This document shows positions 27,646-36,447 of a stretch of 64,000 bases of DNA, piece after piece. The stretch is from Actinomycetota bacterium. Lineage in GTDB: Bacteria > Actinomycetota > Actinomycetes > Propionibacteriales > Propionibacteriaceae. How positions within the stretch are numbered: the stretch's first letter is position 1; every line of letters starts with the position of its first letter. The DNA lies in contig JAIUOT010000006.1 of assembly GCA_020161015.1 (NCBI GenBank), positions 1 to 64,000 on the forward strand, in the 5' to 3' direction. The translations under genes were made by a program, and so were the position numbers. The notes beneath the pieces were generated by a model. It had not been told where the DNA came from and did no database searches. It saw nothing but the letters and a program-made list of their open reading frames with translations.

Positions 27646-28224
27646 GTGCTGAGTTCCCGCGTCGTCCGGCTGGCCCTGGTGGTCGTCGGGACGCTGGTCG
27701 GGCTGACACCGGCCGTGCCCAGTGGTCTCGTGGCGGCCTCCGCCGCCCCCGTCGCGGCCGCGTACAGCGATCCCGGCACCCGCAGCACCCGCACCGACGA
27801 CCTCGCGGCCTACCGTCGGGCGCTGATGGACAAGCAGAGCTCTGCGATCGGCATCCGCAACGCGACCATCAAGGCGCTGTACGAGCAGAAGGTGAAGGAA
27901 CTCGGCTACGAGCCGTCGGTCACCGACCCGCGCGAGATCGCACGCCAGATGATGCGCAACCTCTACGGCTGGGGCGAGGACCAGTTCGCCTGCTACGACG
28001 CGATCATCATGCGTGAGAGCAGGTGGAACCCGTACGCGGACAACCCGCACTCCAGCGCCTACGGCATCCCCCAGGCCCTGCCCGGCAGCCGGATGGCGGC
28101 CTTCGGTGCCGACTGGCGCACCAACCCGGCCACCCAGATCCGGTGGGGGCTGGACTACGTCGACCAGCGCTACGGCACGCCGTGCGGCGCCTGGTCGTTC
28201 AAGCGCGGCCACGGCTGGTACTGA
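27646..28224 (+). CDS. Secreted lysozyme-like (SLT/aggregation-promoting-factor) protein
   Basis: This 192-residue exported protein has a hydrophobic signal segment (residues 5-38, ending near AAPVAAA). A helical spacer follows, then a compact lysozyme-like domain of about 85 residues. The predicted catalytic glutamate is E124 in IIMRESRWNPYA; AYGIPQALPGSRMA and the closing YGTPCGAWSFKRGHGWY are standard for actinobacterial members. It probably trims peptidoglycan. The GTG start is chosen because the signal peptide begins there. A bidirectional terminator separates it from the convergent response regulator. Confidence 0.85.
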   Translation: MLSSRVVRLALVVVGTLVGLTPAVPSGLVAASAAPVAAAYSDPGTRSTRTDDLAAYRRALMDKQSSAIGIRNATIKALYEQKVKELGYEPSVTDPREIARQMMRNLYGWGEDQFACYDAIIMRESRWNPYADNPHSSAYGIPQALPGSRMAAFGADWRTNPATQIRWGLDYVDQRYGTPCGAWSFKRGHGWY

Positions 28225-28255
28225 GGTCCAGGAAGGCCCTCCATCCCGACAACGA

Positions 28256-28287
28256 AACGAACCCCCGGCCGTGGCCGGGGGTTCGTT
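28256..28287. terminator. Bidirectional terminator
   Basis: A perfect 15-bp stem (28256-28270 with 28273-28287) with a 2-nt loop lies between two convergent genes. Each arm begins with AACGAA, giving a short T-rich end on both strands. Confidence 0.85.
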
Positions 28288-28305
28288 GCTGTCAGGGCGT
28301 CCGCG

Positions 28306-28953
28306 TCACTGGTGCGGTTCGACGGGCGGGACGATGCCGTCCTCGATCGCCCGGCGGAACAGGTCGAGCTTGCTGGCCGCGGGGCGGTTCACGTTGGTGT
28401 ACTTCACGCGGATGCGCTTGAGGTACTCCTTCACGCTGTTCTCGGTGATCGTCAGCCGCTCGGCCACCTCGGGCACCTCGAAGCCGCCGGCGTAGAGCGC
28501 CAGCACCTCGCGCTCGCGGGGGCCGAGGTTCGCCGCCACGTAGGACGCGTCACCCTCGATGGCGGCCAGGATCTCCTGGCTGATCACCACCTGCCCCTCT
28601 GCGACCGCCTCGATGGAGGCGAGCGTCACCGAGATCGGCTCGGCCTTGCGGCACACGCCCGCGGCACCGCCGGCGAGCGCGCGGCGCAGCAGCCGGACGT
28701 TGTCGGCGATGGAGTAGACGAGCACCTTGTAGCCGGACTCGATGAGCCGTTCGGTGTTGTCCAGGGGATCCGAGCCGTCGTCGAGCTGCAGGTCGAGCAG
28801 CACGACGTCGGCCTGCACCCCCTTCTCCAGGAACTCGGGTACCGTGCCCGCCCCGTCGACAAGCGTGACCTGATGACCGGGGTGGTTCTGCAGCGCCACG
28901 GACATGCCGAGGCGGATGGCTTCGTGGTCGTCAATGACTGCGGTGGTGATCAT
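28306..28953 (-). CDS. NarL/LuxR-family response regulator
   Basis: This 215-residue regulator has a receiver domain (VIDDHEAIRLGM, phospho-acceptor D54 in VVLLDLQLDDG) and a C-terminal LuxR helix-turn-helix (LGPREREVLALYAGGFEVPEVAERLTITENSVKEYLKRIRVKY, broken by the usual turn). It follows its sensor kinase with an 11-nt gap. The final residues are acidic and proline-rich. Targets are unknown. It is convergent with the lysozyme-like gene, which is a plausible but unproven target. Confidence 0.9.
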   Translation of the reverse strand: MITTAVIDDHEAIRLGMSVALQNHPGHQVTLVDGAGTVPEFLEKGVQADVVLLDLQLDDGSDPLDNTERLIESGYKVLVYSIADNVRLLRRALAGGAAGVCRKAEPISVTLASIEAVAEGQVVISQEILAAIEGDASYVAANLGPREREVLALYAGGFEVPEVAERLTITENSVKEYLKRIRVKYTNVNRPAASKLDLFRRAIEDGIVPPVEPHQ

Positions 28954-28964
28954 CGTTTCCCAGC

Positions 28965-31175
28965 CTAACGTGTACTGACCCGGCCGCTGGCATCGAGTCC
29001 GACCAATTCGCTTGTCCCGTCATCGCGGACGGCCAGCACCGTCACGACGTCCTCGTAGCCCTCGGGCGCCGCACGGGCGACGACGCGCTTGGTGCTGGAG
29101 TCGGTGAGGAGCCGCCCCAGGTGGCGGGTGAGGGCCGCCCGGACGTCCTCCGGCAGCCGGGTGCCCCGGCTGTCGACGAGCCGCACGTCCACCCCGCGGC
29201 CACGGGCGACCTCGATGGCGTCGGAGGTGAGTTCGGTCACGAGGTTGCCGGCGCGCATGGCGTCCCGCAGCCGGCTCTCCTGCGCAAGGCAGGCGGCGCG
29301 CTCCTCGTCGGAGAGCTCGTGGTCGGCGTCGGCGATGCGGGTCAGCAGCGGGCCAACCTGGGCACGGAGCTGGGTCAGCCAGACGTCGCGCAGCACGAGC
29401 TTGGAGAAGCTCTGGGCGATCGCCTTGTTCGCCGCGGCCGACGACCGGCGGGACGCGTTGAGCCGGTCGGCCATGTCGATCAGCCAGGTCTGGAGGAGCT
29501 GCGCGACCAGCATCCAGGAGAAGGGCGTGAAGCCCACCCGCAGCGTGTCGCCGACGCCCATGTCGTGGGTGACCGCCCAGACCGCGGAGATCACGGCGAA
29601 CAACCCCACGCCGGTCCAGGCGACGCGTTCCTGCCCCCGCACGAGGACGGTCACCAGCAGCACCATCACCACGCTGCTGTGCCAGGTGGCGTAGCCCGGC
29701 CAGTGCCCGTTGGGGAGGACCGCCTGCACGATCAGGGTCACCGCGACGAGCAGCACCACCACGAGGATCGCGTCCCTGGCCTTCATCGGGTTCTCGTCGG
29801 TGCGGGACAGGGTGAGCCAGGTCGCCAGGGCGGCCAGGCCCTGGGCGGCGAAGACCGGCCAGATCGACGTCACCTGGTCGAGGCTCGTCCAGCCGAGCAG
29901 GAACTGCAGGCCCACGAGCACCCAGACCAGCCGCACGAGCAGGGGCCGGGAGAGGTCGGGGATGTCGGCGAGGACGCGCCCCGCGCGCTTGCGCTTGGGC
30001 AGCTCCGTCTCGCCGGTGACCGTGGTCTCGTCCGGCACCCAGCTCAGGTTGACCACGGTGCCGTGCCCGGGCGAGGAGTGGATCTCCGCCTTGCCGCCGA
30101 TCGCCCACATCCGGTAGACCACGGAGACCTGGAGGCCGAGCCGGCGCTTGGGCACGAGGTCGGGGTCGAAGCCGACGCCGTTGTCGGCGATGGAAATGCT
30201 GATCGCGCCCTTCTGCGGGCTGGTCAGCGTGACCTCGACCTCCTCGGCACCCGAGTGCTTGGCGACGTTGAGGGCCACCTCGCGCACGACCATGCCGAGG
30301 GTGCTGGCCACCTGCTGGGGGACGGCGAGTTCGGACACCTGGGAGACGAACCGTGCCTGCGGCACCAGCGCGCTCACCACGTCGGTGACCAGCCAGGTGA
30401 GCTGGTCGCCTGTCACCGGGAGCCGGGTCTCCGTCGGGGCCTCCGCCTGGGCGAGCCGGTCGACGGCCCGCTGGGCCTGCGCGGCCACGTGGGCGTCGCC
30501 GGGAGCGTGGGCCGCAGCGACGAGGGTGGTCATCACCTCGTCGTGGACGATGCCGTCGAGGCGGTGCCGCTCCTCGAGGAGGGCCTCCTCGATCGCGGCG
30601 TCCGTGGCCTCCTTGCGGGTGGCGGCCTCCGCCTCGTCGAGCTCCTTGAAGGCGTTGCTGACCACGCCGAGGGCGACGATCACCACCGAGGCGTTCATCA
30701 CCAGGTTGATCATGTCCTGGAAGGCGCCGAGCAGGGACGCGCCCTGGCCCGACGGCGTCATCCGGACCACGGCGAAGAGCAGGCCGGACGCGATCGCGTA
30801 CGCGAAGCCCCAGCCCGTGCCGGTCGTGACGGCCAGGCAGATCGCGGCGACGCCGAGGGTCATCCACAGCCACGGGCTGCTCTGGGCGACCTCGTTGGAC
30901 TGCCACGCTGCCGGCCAGGTGATCAGGCCGAAGGTGACCACGGTCACGTAGGAGAGGGCGAAGGAACGCAGCTGCCAGCCGAGGAAGCTGGCGACCATCA
31001 TGCCGATGCTGGCCGCGATGATGCCGCCGCCGACGATGACCGTCCACCACAGCGCGAGGTCGGGGATCTGGCCGACGGCGGCCAGGGAGGCGGGGATCAG
31101 CGTGCCGAGGCAGAACAGCGCCACGCCCCGGTCGACCCAGGCGGACAGCTGTGAGGTCTTCGGCTTGGCGTTCAC
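28965..31175 (-). CDS. Histidine kinase with two membrane modules and a degenerate second kinase half
   Basis: This 736-residue sensor kinase is partner of the following regulator. Residues 15-175 hold about six hydrophobic segments. A NarX/DesK-type phosphoacceptor H211 follows (HRLDGIVHDEVM), then an ATPase domain at about 285-385 with VVREVALNVAKHSGAEE, ISIADNGVGFDP and GLQVSVVYRMWAIGG. Unusually, a second set of about five hydrophobic segments (roughly 425-570) and a helical, kinase-like tail come after it, but that tail lacks visible H, N or G boxes. The start is GTG 31175 or 31178, overlapping the deaminase stop. Confidence 0.85.
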   Translation of the reverse strand: MNAKPKTSQLSAWVDRGVALFCLGTLIPASLAAVGQIPDLALWWTVIVGGGIIAASIGMMVASFLGWQLRSFALSYVTVVTFGLITWPAAWQSNEVAQSSPWLWMTLGVAAICLAVTTGTGWGFAYAIASGLLFAVVRMTPSGQGASLLGAFQDMINLVMNASVVIVALGVVSNAFKELDEAEAATRKEATDAAIEEALLEERHRLDGIVHDEVMTTLVAAAHAPGDAHVAAQAQRAVDRLAQAEAPTETRLPVTGDQLTWLVTDVVSALVPQARFVSQVSELAVPQQVASTLGMVVREVALNVAKHSGAEEVEVTLTSPQKGAISISIADNGVGFDPDLVPKRRLGLQVSVVYRMWAIGGKAEIHSSPGHGTVVNLSWVPDETTVTGETELPKRKRAGRVLADIPDLSRPLLVRLVWVLVGLQFLLGWTSLDQVTSIWPVFAAQGLAALATWLTLSRTDENPMKARDAILVVVLLVAVTLIVQAVLPNGHWPGYATWHSSVVMVLLVTVLVRGQERVAWTGVGLFAVISAVWAVTHDMGVGDTLRVGFTPFSWMLVAQLLQTWLIDMADRLNASRRSSAAANKAIAQSFSKLVLRDVWLTQLRAQVGPLLTRIADADHELSDEERAACLAQESRLRDAMRAGNLVTELTSDAIEVARGRGVDVRLVDSRGTRLPEDVRAALTRHLGRLLTDSSTKRVVARAAPEGYEDVVTVLAVRDDGTSELVGLDASGRVSTR

Positions 31176-31177
31176 CA

Positions 31178-31621
31178 CTACCGGCTCCAGTCCACCAGTC
31201 CGTCGGCGTCGTGCTCGCCGTCCGGCCAGACGGCCCGGACGATGCCCGCGGCGGCGAGCGCCTTCCGGCACCCGGGGCAGGGCGGGTCGGTGATGTAGGC
31301 CGTGGCGCCCTTGGTGTCACGGGTGGAGAACAGCAGCGCGTTCACCTCTGCGTGGATGGCGATGCAGAAGCCCGGGGCCCCGGGACGGTCGTAGTCGCCC
31401 AGTCCGGGGACCTCGTCGTAGCCGAGCTGCCCGCGCGGGCACGCCCCCTCCAGGCAGTCGGGACGCCCCGGGGCGGCACCGTTGTAGCCGGTGGCGATGA
31501 TCCTGTGGTCGAGCACAAGGACGGCCCCCACCTTGCGGCGGGTGCACTTCGCGCGGCCGGCGACGGCGCTCGCGATGGTGAGGAAGTACTCGTCCCATCC
31601 CGGTACCCGGTGCTCGCTCAT
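31178..31621 (-). CDS. dCMP/cytidine-type deaminase
   Basis: This 147-residue zinc deaminase resembles dCMP deaminase (ComEB family). Zinc ligands and the proton shuttle are H90-A-E92 in IAIHAEVNALL and C115/C118 in DPPCPGCRKAL. An inserted segment with CLEGACPRGQ is characteristic of the dCMP group. The ATG has a strong GAAGGAGG before it, and a possible -10 (TACCCT, 31663-31668) lies upstream. The product dUMP would feed ThyA, encoded elsewhere in the window. Its stop overlaps the kinase start, an odd pairing of functions. Confidence 0.88.
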   Translation of the reverse strand: MSEHRVPGWDEYFLTIASAVAGRAKCTRRKVGAVLVLDHRIIATGYNGAAPGRPDCLEGACPRGQLGYDEVPGLGDYDRPGAPGFCIAIHAEVNALLFSTRDTKGATAYITDPPCPGCRKALAAAGIVRAVWPDGEHDADGLVDWSR

Positions 31622-31686
31622 CAGCCTCCTTCGTCGAGGGTCATTCTCCCAACGATGTCCAGAGGGTATCGGCCGCCGCGCCCGTT

Positions 31687-32697
31687 CTAGCCCAGGTACG
31701 CGTTCGAGAAGGCGGGTGTCGGGTCGACACGGCCCTTGGTGAGTCCCTGTGCTGCCATGAAGTCGGCCATCGCCGTCCACTGGGCGGCGTCGAGGGTGCC
31801 GTCCACGCTGCCACCGCCGGTCCACAGGGGCGCGGTGGCCGCGAGCGTGGCCTTCGCGGACTCCTGCGCCGAGGCGGCGGACAGGCCCGGGACGTACGTC
31901 GCCGACACCTCCAGCGCGTGGGCCTGGTCGGCGACGGCCGTCCGGATCCCGGCGAGGGTGCCGGCGACGACCGCCTTCACGACCTCGGGGTGGGCCTCGG
32001 CGTAGGCGCGGGTGGTGGCCACGCAGATGCCGACGAGGGGCACCTGCCCGGGGGCGATGGCGAGGCTGCGGGTGGCGAAGCCGGCCAGCGCGAACTGCAC
32101 CGCCTCGTTGTTGCTGAAGCCGACGATCGCGTCCACCTTGCCGGTGGAGAGGGCCGCCTGCTGGGTGTAGCCGATCTCCTGCACCTGGACGTCCGACTCC
32201 GCCAGCCCCGCAGAGCGGAGCGCCACCTGGAGGCCGAACCAGTTCTCGCCGTACCGGCCGGGGATGCCGATGGAGTGGCCCTTGAGGTCGGCGAGGGTCG
32301 TGATCGGCGAACCGTCGGGCACGATGACCTGCACCGGGTAGCTGCGGTAGTAGGTGGCGACGGCCACCAGGTCCACGCCCTCACCGCGCGCCTGGAGCAG
32401 CTCGTCGCCGCCGGCGACCACGAAGTCCTCCTGCCCCGCGGCGATCGCGGTGAACAGTCCCTCCGACGTGCCGTGGTGGCGCAGGGTCGGCCGGACACCG
32501 GCGGCGGTGAAGTCGCCGTCCGCCTCGGCGACGTAGAACGGGCTGAACTGCACGTTGGGGATGTAGGTGAGCCCGATCACCGGGGCCGGCAGCTCGGGCG
32601 TGCCGGACGGGGAACTCGCCACGGGCACGGGCTGGGCGCACCCGGCCAGCAGCAGGGCCGCGGCCGCAGCGCCCGCGAGGAAGTGTCGTCGTCTCAT
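31687..32697 (-). CDS. ribY: RibY-like substrate-binding lipoprotein (NMT1/THI5 type)
   Basis: This 336-residue exported binding protein has a twin-Arg-containing N-terminus (MRRRHFLAG) and lipobox LLLAGC. The body is an NMT1/THI5-like periplasmic-binding fold: GLTYIPNVQFSPFYVAEADG, GHSIGIPGRYGENWFGLQVAL and VGFSNNEAVQFAL. Such proteins bind pyrimidine or flavin-type ligands. An FMN riboswitch heads the operon, which points to riboflavin rather than thiamine precursor. It lies one base after the permease gene. No ATPase gene is next to it. Confidence 0.82.
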   Translation of the reverse strand: MRRRHFLAGAAAAALLLAGCAQPVPVASSPSGTPELPAPVIGLTYIPNVQFSPFYVAEADGDFTAAGVRPTLRHHGTSEGLFTAIAAGQEDFVVAGGDELLQARGEGVDLVAVATYYRSYPVQVIVPDGSPITTLADLKGHSIGIPGRYGENWFGLQVALRSAGLAESDVQVQEIGYTQQAALSTGKVDAIVGFSNNEAVQFALAGFATRSLAIAPGQVPLVGICVATTRAYAEAHPEVVKAVVAGTLAGIRTAVADQAHALEVSATYVPGLSAASAQESAKATLAATAPLWTGGGSVDGTLDAAQWTAMADFMAAQGLTKGRVDPTPAFSNAYLG

Positions 32698-32698
32698 G

Positions 32699-33460
32699 TC
32701 AGCTGGCCTCTCGGGTTCTCTGCAGGGATTCGATGATCCGGGAGTTGCGCTCCCAGAGGTGGATCAGGGCGTAGGCGGCCGAGGCGATGACGGCCAGCAC
32801 GAGGATCGTGGCGAACATGCCTGCGGTGTCGGAGGACTGCCGCTGGACGGTGAGCACCGTGCCCAGGCCGACACCACCCATCACCATCTCGCCGACGATC
32901 GCGCCGGTGACGGCGAGGGTGACGCCGTTGCGGACGCCGCCGAGGATCGAGGGCAGTGCCATCGGGAGCTCGACGTAGAGCAGGAGCCGCGTGCTGGAGG
33001 CGCCGTCGATGCGACCGGCGTCGACGACGTCGCCGTCCACGTGGCGCAGTCCGACCACGGCGGAGATCAGGATCGGGAAGAAGACGATCAGCGCGCAGAG
33101 CACCACCACGGGCACCAGTCCGAAGCCCAGCCACAGCACCAGCAGGGGGGCGAGGGCGATCGCGGGGATGGCCTGGGTGGCGCCGAGGAACGGGTTCACC
33201 GCCGCGGCCGCCCAGCGGGAGCGGTGGATGAGCACGGCCAGGGGCAGCGCGACGGCCGTGCCGAGCAGCGCACCGCCGAACGCCTCGACGAGGGTGAGCC
33301 AGACGTAGCCCCAGTACGCGGGGTCGGAGAGGTTGGACGCGAGGCTGGCGGCGACGGCGCCCGGCGTGGGCAGCAGGAGGGACCCCCCGCCGGCGAGCGC
33401 GGCCCAGCCGCCGAGCAGCACGACGCCCAGCAGCACGGGAGCGAGCATCTCGCGCCTCAT
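32699..33460 (-). CDS. ribX: RibX-like ABC transporter permease
   Basis: This 253-residue membrane protein of the SsuC/TauC permease class has about six hydrophobic segments. The ATPase-contact loop is DAGRIDGASSTRLLLYVELPMALPS-like, around residues 155-180. The ATG at 33460 follows CGGAGG. It is the first gene after the FMN riboswitch leader and is followed immediately by the binding protein, matching the RibXY arrangement for riboflavin uptake. The energy-coupling ATPase must be encoded elsewhere or shared. Confidence 0.82.
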   Translation of the reverse strand: MRREMLAPVLLGVVLLGGWAALAGGGSLLLPTPGAVAASLASNLSDPAYWGYVWLTLVEAFGGALLGTAVALPLAVLIHRSRWAAAAVNPFLGATQAIPAIALAPLLVLWLGFGLVPVVVLCALIVFFPILISAVVGLRHVDGDVVDAGRIDGASSTRLLLYVELPMALPSILGGVRNGVTLAVTGAIVGEMVMGGVGLGTVLTVQRQSSDTAGMFATILVLAVIASAAYALIHLWERNSRIIESLQRTREAS

Positions 33461-33552
33461 CCGACCTCCGACCCGGCAACCGATCCAGCGTTGACCGGGG
33501 CAGGCGGGATGCGCGAACGGGCCACCGCGCGCGGAAACCGCGCGGCGACCGC

Positions 33553-33676
33553 GTGCTGCCTCCCATCCGGACTTTCACCGTCGGTCCTGGAGTTCCACCA
33601 GGTCAACCGGTCCCGCAAGCGGGACCGGGTCGCGGACTGTCACCGCCGGTTCGGAATTACACCGACCCCGGAGCAC
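33553..33676 (-). ncRNA. FMN riboswitch (RFN element)
   Basis: Read on the minus strand, the leader has the RFN signatures: GGGGTCGGTGTAATTCCGA, then ACCGGCGGTGACAGTCCGCG, then GACCGACGGTGAAAGTCC and GGATGGGAGGCAGCAC. The closing stem pairs GTGCT (33672-33676) with AGCAC (33553-33557), and a variable arm forms a perfect 10-bp hairpin. A second hairpin (33528-33544, 7-bp stem, AAA loop) lies between it and ribX and may be the expression platform. FMN should switch the transporter off. Confidence 0.95.
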
Positions 33677-33686
33677 GTTCGTGGAC

Positions 33687-33692
33687 AGTCTA
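33687..33692 (-). promoter_or_regulatory. -10 box for the riboswitch-ribXY transcript
   Basis: Minus-strand TAGACT lies about 10 bases before the 5' side of the riboswitch P1 stem, the right distance for the transcription start. Confidence 0.6.
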
Positions 33693-33828
33693 TTACCCGC
33701 GGCGGTCCGGCCGCGCCACGGCGTCCATCCACGCGCGTGCGCCACGCCACGCCGGGGGCCCCGGTGTAGGAGACTTGTGCCGTCCGCGGCCGAGGAGGGC
33801 CGCGCCTGTGCGCAGAAAGGGATCGCCA

Positions 33829-34944
33829 ATGCGCGTCGCCGTCCCGTCCGAGATCAAGAACCACGAGTACCGCGTCGCCATCACGCCGGTGGGGGTCGCC
33901 GAACTGGTCGCCCACGGCCACGAGGTGTTCGTCCAGGCCGGAGCAGGGCTCGGTTCGTCCATCTCCGACGCCGAGTACGTGGCGCAGGGCGCCACCATCC
34001 TGCCGACCGCCGAGGAGACCTGGGCCGCCGGCGAGATGGTGCTGAAGGTGAAGGAACCGGTCGCCGCCGAGTTCGGGCACCTGCGCGAGGACCTGCTCCT
34101 GTTCACCTACCTCCACCTCGCCGCGGACCGCGCGGGCACCGACGCGCTGCTCGGCGCGGGCACGACAGCCATCGCGTACGAGACCGTGCAGCTGCCGTCC
34201 GGCCTGCTGCCCCTGCTCTACCCGATGTCCGAGGTCGCCGGCTGCCTGGCGCCCCAGGTCGGCGCCCACGCGATGATGAAGGCCCAGGGCGGGCGGGGCG
34301 TGCTGATGGGGTGCGTCGGCGGCGTCGCCAACGCCAAGGTGGTCGTGCTCGGCGGCGGCACGGCCGGCCAGAACGCGGCCAACGTCGCCCTCGGCATGGG
34401 CGCGGACGTGACGATCCTCGACACCGACCTCGACAAGCTGCGCACGACCTTCTGGCGCTACGAGAACCGGGTGCACGGCATCGTGTCCTCCCGGCTGGCG
34501 ATCCGCGAGCAGGTGCTGGCCGCCGACATGGTGATCGGAACCGTGCTGATCCCCGGTGCGAAGGCCCCCAAGCTCGTCACCAACGAGATGGTCGCTCAGA
34601 TGAAGCCCGGCTCGGTGCTGGTGGACGTGGCGATCGACCAGGGCGGCTGCTTCGAGGACTCCCGTCCGACCACGCACTCCGACCCGACCTTCATGGTCCA
34701 CGACTCGGTCTTCTACTGCGTCGCGAACATGCCGGGCGCGGTGCCGAACACCTCCACCTGGGCCCTCACCAACGCCACGCTGTCCTACGTGCTCCAGCTC
34801 GCGGACAAGGGCTGGAAGCGGGCGCTGAAGGAGAACCACCCGCTGGCGCTCGGCCTGAACACCCACGCCGGGCAGATCACCTACCCCGCTGTCGCGGACG
34901 CCTTCGGGCTGCCGTACACCCGCGTGGACGACGTGCTCGACTGA
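33829..34944 (+). CDS. ald: Alanine dehydrogenase
   Basis: This 371-residue NAD-dependent enzyme interconverts alanine and pyruvate plus ammonia. Markers are [20 protein letters not shown], the catalytic lysine region MVLKVKEP, the catalytic His in [11 protein letters not shown], and the NAD-binding motif [22 protein letters not shown]. The C-terminus [11 protein letters not shown] is standard. AGAAAGG precedes the ATG at 33829. It is divergent from the riboswitch operon, and an amidohydrolase gene follows eight bases later. Confidence 0.95.
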   Translation: MRVAVPSEIKNHEYRVAITPVGVAELVAHGHEVFVQAGAGLGSSISDAEYVAQGATILPTAEETWAAGEMVLKVKEPVAAEFGHLREDLLLFTYLHLAADRAGTDALLGAGTTAIAYETVQLPSGLLPLLYPMSEVAGCLAPQVGAHAMMKAQGGRGVLMGCVGGVANAKVVVLGGGTAGQNAANVALGMGADVTILDTDLDKLRTTFWRYENRVHGIVSSRLAIREQVLAADMVIGTVLIPGAKAPKLVTNEMVAQMKPGSVLVDVAIDQGGCFEDSRPTTHSDPTFMVHDSVFYCVANMPGAVPNTSTWALTNATLSYVLQLADKGWKRALKENHPLALGLNTHAGQITYPAVADAFGLPYTRVDDVLD

Positions 34945-34952
34945 CCCCGGCG

Positions 34953-36440
34953 GTGCTGCTCGCCAACGCCCGGCCCGTCCGCCTCGGCGCGACGGGGCCG
35001 GGCGCGCCCGTTTCCGTCCGGACTCGTGGCGGACGCGTCGTCGCCGTCGGCGCGCACCTGCGGCGCGAGCCCGGCGAGGAGCTGGTGGACGCCGCGGGAC
35101 GCTGGCTGCTGCCGGGCCTGTGGGACGCGCACGTCCACCTCGGACAGTGGGCGCGGCGCCGGACGCGGCTCGACCTGGCCGGCACCGCGAGCGCCGCCGA
35201 GGCGCTGGACCGGGTCCGCGGGGCCGTCGCTGCGTCCCCGGCCGCGGCGACCGTGCTGGTCGGCGTCGGCCACCGTCCGGCCACCTGGGCCGAACCACCC
35301 ACCGTGAGCGCGCTGGACGGGGCCACCGGTCCCCTGCCGGTCGTGCTGGTGAGCGGCGACGCCCACGGCGGCTGGCTGAACTCGGCGGCGCTGGGCCGCT
35401 TCGGCCTGCCGTGGCGTGACAGCCCTGTGGTGGAGGCCGAATGGTTCGACGCCCTCCCCGCGATCCTGGCCGCGGAGGACGAGCTCGCCGGGCCGGGGGC
35501 GTACACGGACGCGCTGCGCGCCGCGGCGGCACGAGGGATCGTCGGCGGCGTCGACTACGAGTTCGAGCCCGGGTTCTCCGCCTGGCCACGACGCTACGCC
35601 ACCGTCGGCGTCGGGGTCCGCGTCCGCACCTCGACCTATCCCCGCGACCTGGACGCGGCGATCGCCGGCGGCGTCCGCACGGGCGACGCCCTCGCCACGG
35701 TCGAGGGCGAGCCGATGGTCACGATGGGCTCGCTGAAGATCATCAGCGACGGGTCGCTGAACACCCGCACGGCCGCCTGCGCCGACCCCTATCCCACGGG
35801 CGGCCACGGCGTGCAGAACGTCTCGCCCGCGGACCTCCGCGACCTGCTGGGGCGGGCACGCGCGCACGGCCTCACCGTGGCGCTGCACGCCATCGGTGAC
35901 GCCGCGGCCGCGGCGGCGCTCGACGCCTTCGCCGCCACCGGCGCCGAGGGCACCATCGAGCACGCCCAGCTGCTGCCCGCCGGGGCACCGGGACGGATGG
36001 CAAGGCTGGGGCTCGCCGCGAGCGTCCAGCCCGCCCACCTGCTCGACGACCGCCACGTGACCGCGTCCGTGTGGGGACCCGACCGCGCCCGGCGCAGCTT
36101 CCCGCTGCGTGACCTGGCCGACGCCGGCGTGGAGCTCCTGATGGGCTCCGACGCGCCGGTGGCACCACTGGACCCGTGGCTGGCGGTGGCCGCGGCCGTG
36201 CACCGCGGCGACCCCGACGACCCGCCCTGGTTCCCCGCACAGGCACTGCGGTCGGCCGAAGCGCTGCGCGCGAGCACGGGCGGCCGGAACGAGGTCGCGC
36301 CCGGGTCGCCGGCCGACCTCGTCCTGCTGGACGCCGACCCGCTCGCCCCCGGGTCCCCGGCGGAGGTGGCCCGGGCGCTGCGCGCGATGCCGGTCGCGGC
36401 CACGTGGGTGGCCGGCCGCCCACTGCACCGCACGTTCTGA
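34953..36440 (+). CDS. YtcJ-like metal-dependent amidohydrolase
   Basis: This 495-residue cytoplasmic enzyme belongs to the amidohydrolase-3 group. The metal motif LPGLWDAHVHLGQWA, the central ISDGSLNTRTAA, the HAIGDAAAAAALDAF histidine and the late aspartate in LLMGSDAPVAPLDPW are present. The GTG at 34953 is the first in-frame start after the ald stop; the frame stays open upstream inside ald but that is overlap by chance. Co-transcription with ald suggests it hydrolyses an amide or N-acyl compound. The substrate is unknown. Confidence 0.83.
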   Translation: MLLANARPVRLGATGPGAPVSVRTRGGRVVAVGAHLRREPGEELVDAAGRWLLPGLWDAHVHLGQWARRRTRLDLAGTASAAEALDRVRGAVAASPAAATVLVGVGHRPATWAEPPTVSALDGATGPLPVVLVSGDAHGGWLNSAALGRFGLPWRDSPVVEAEWFDALPAILAAEDELAGPGAYTDALRAAAARGIVGGVDYEFEPGFSAWPRRYATVGVGVRVRTSTYPRDLDAAIAGGVRTGDALATVEGEPMVTMGSLKIISDGSLNTRTAACADPYPTGGHGVQNVSPADLRDLLGRARAHGLTVALHAIGDAAAAAALDAFAATGAEGTIEHAQLLPAGAPGRMARLGLAASVQPAHLLDDRHVTASVWGPDRARRSFPLRDLADAGVELLMGSDAPVAPLDPWLAVAAAVHRGDPDDPPWFPAQALRSAEALRASTGGRNEVAPGSPADLVLLDADPLAPGSPAEVARALRAMPVAATWVAGRPLHRTF

Positions 36441-36447
36441 GCCGGGG

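Noticed and set aside
31687-33460. Thiamine-precursor (ThiXY) transporter
   Set aside because: The family resemblance fits, but the leader is an FMN riboswitch and not a TPP element, so flavin uptake is the better call.
33681-36440. A single 919-codon frame covering alanine dehydrogenase and the amidohydrolase
   Set aside because: The first 420 codons are an out-of-phase reading of ald. The real gene starts at the GTG at 34953.
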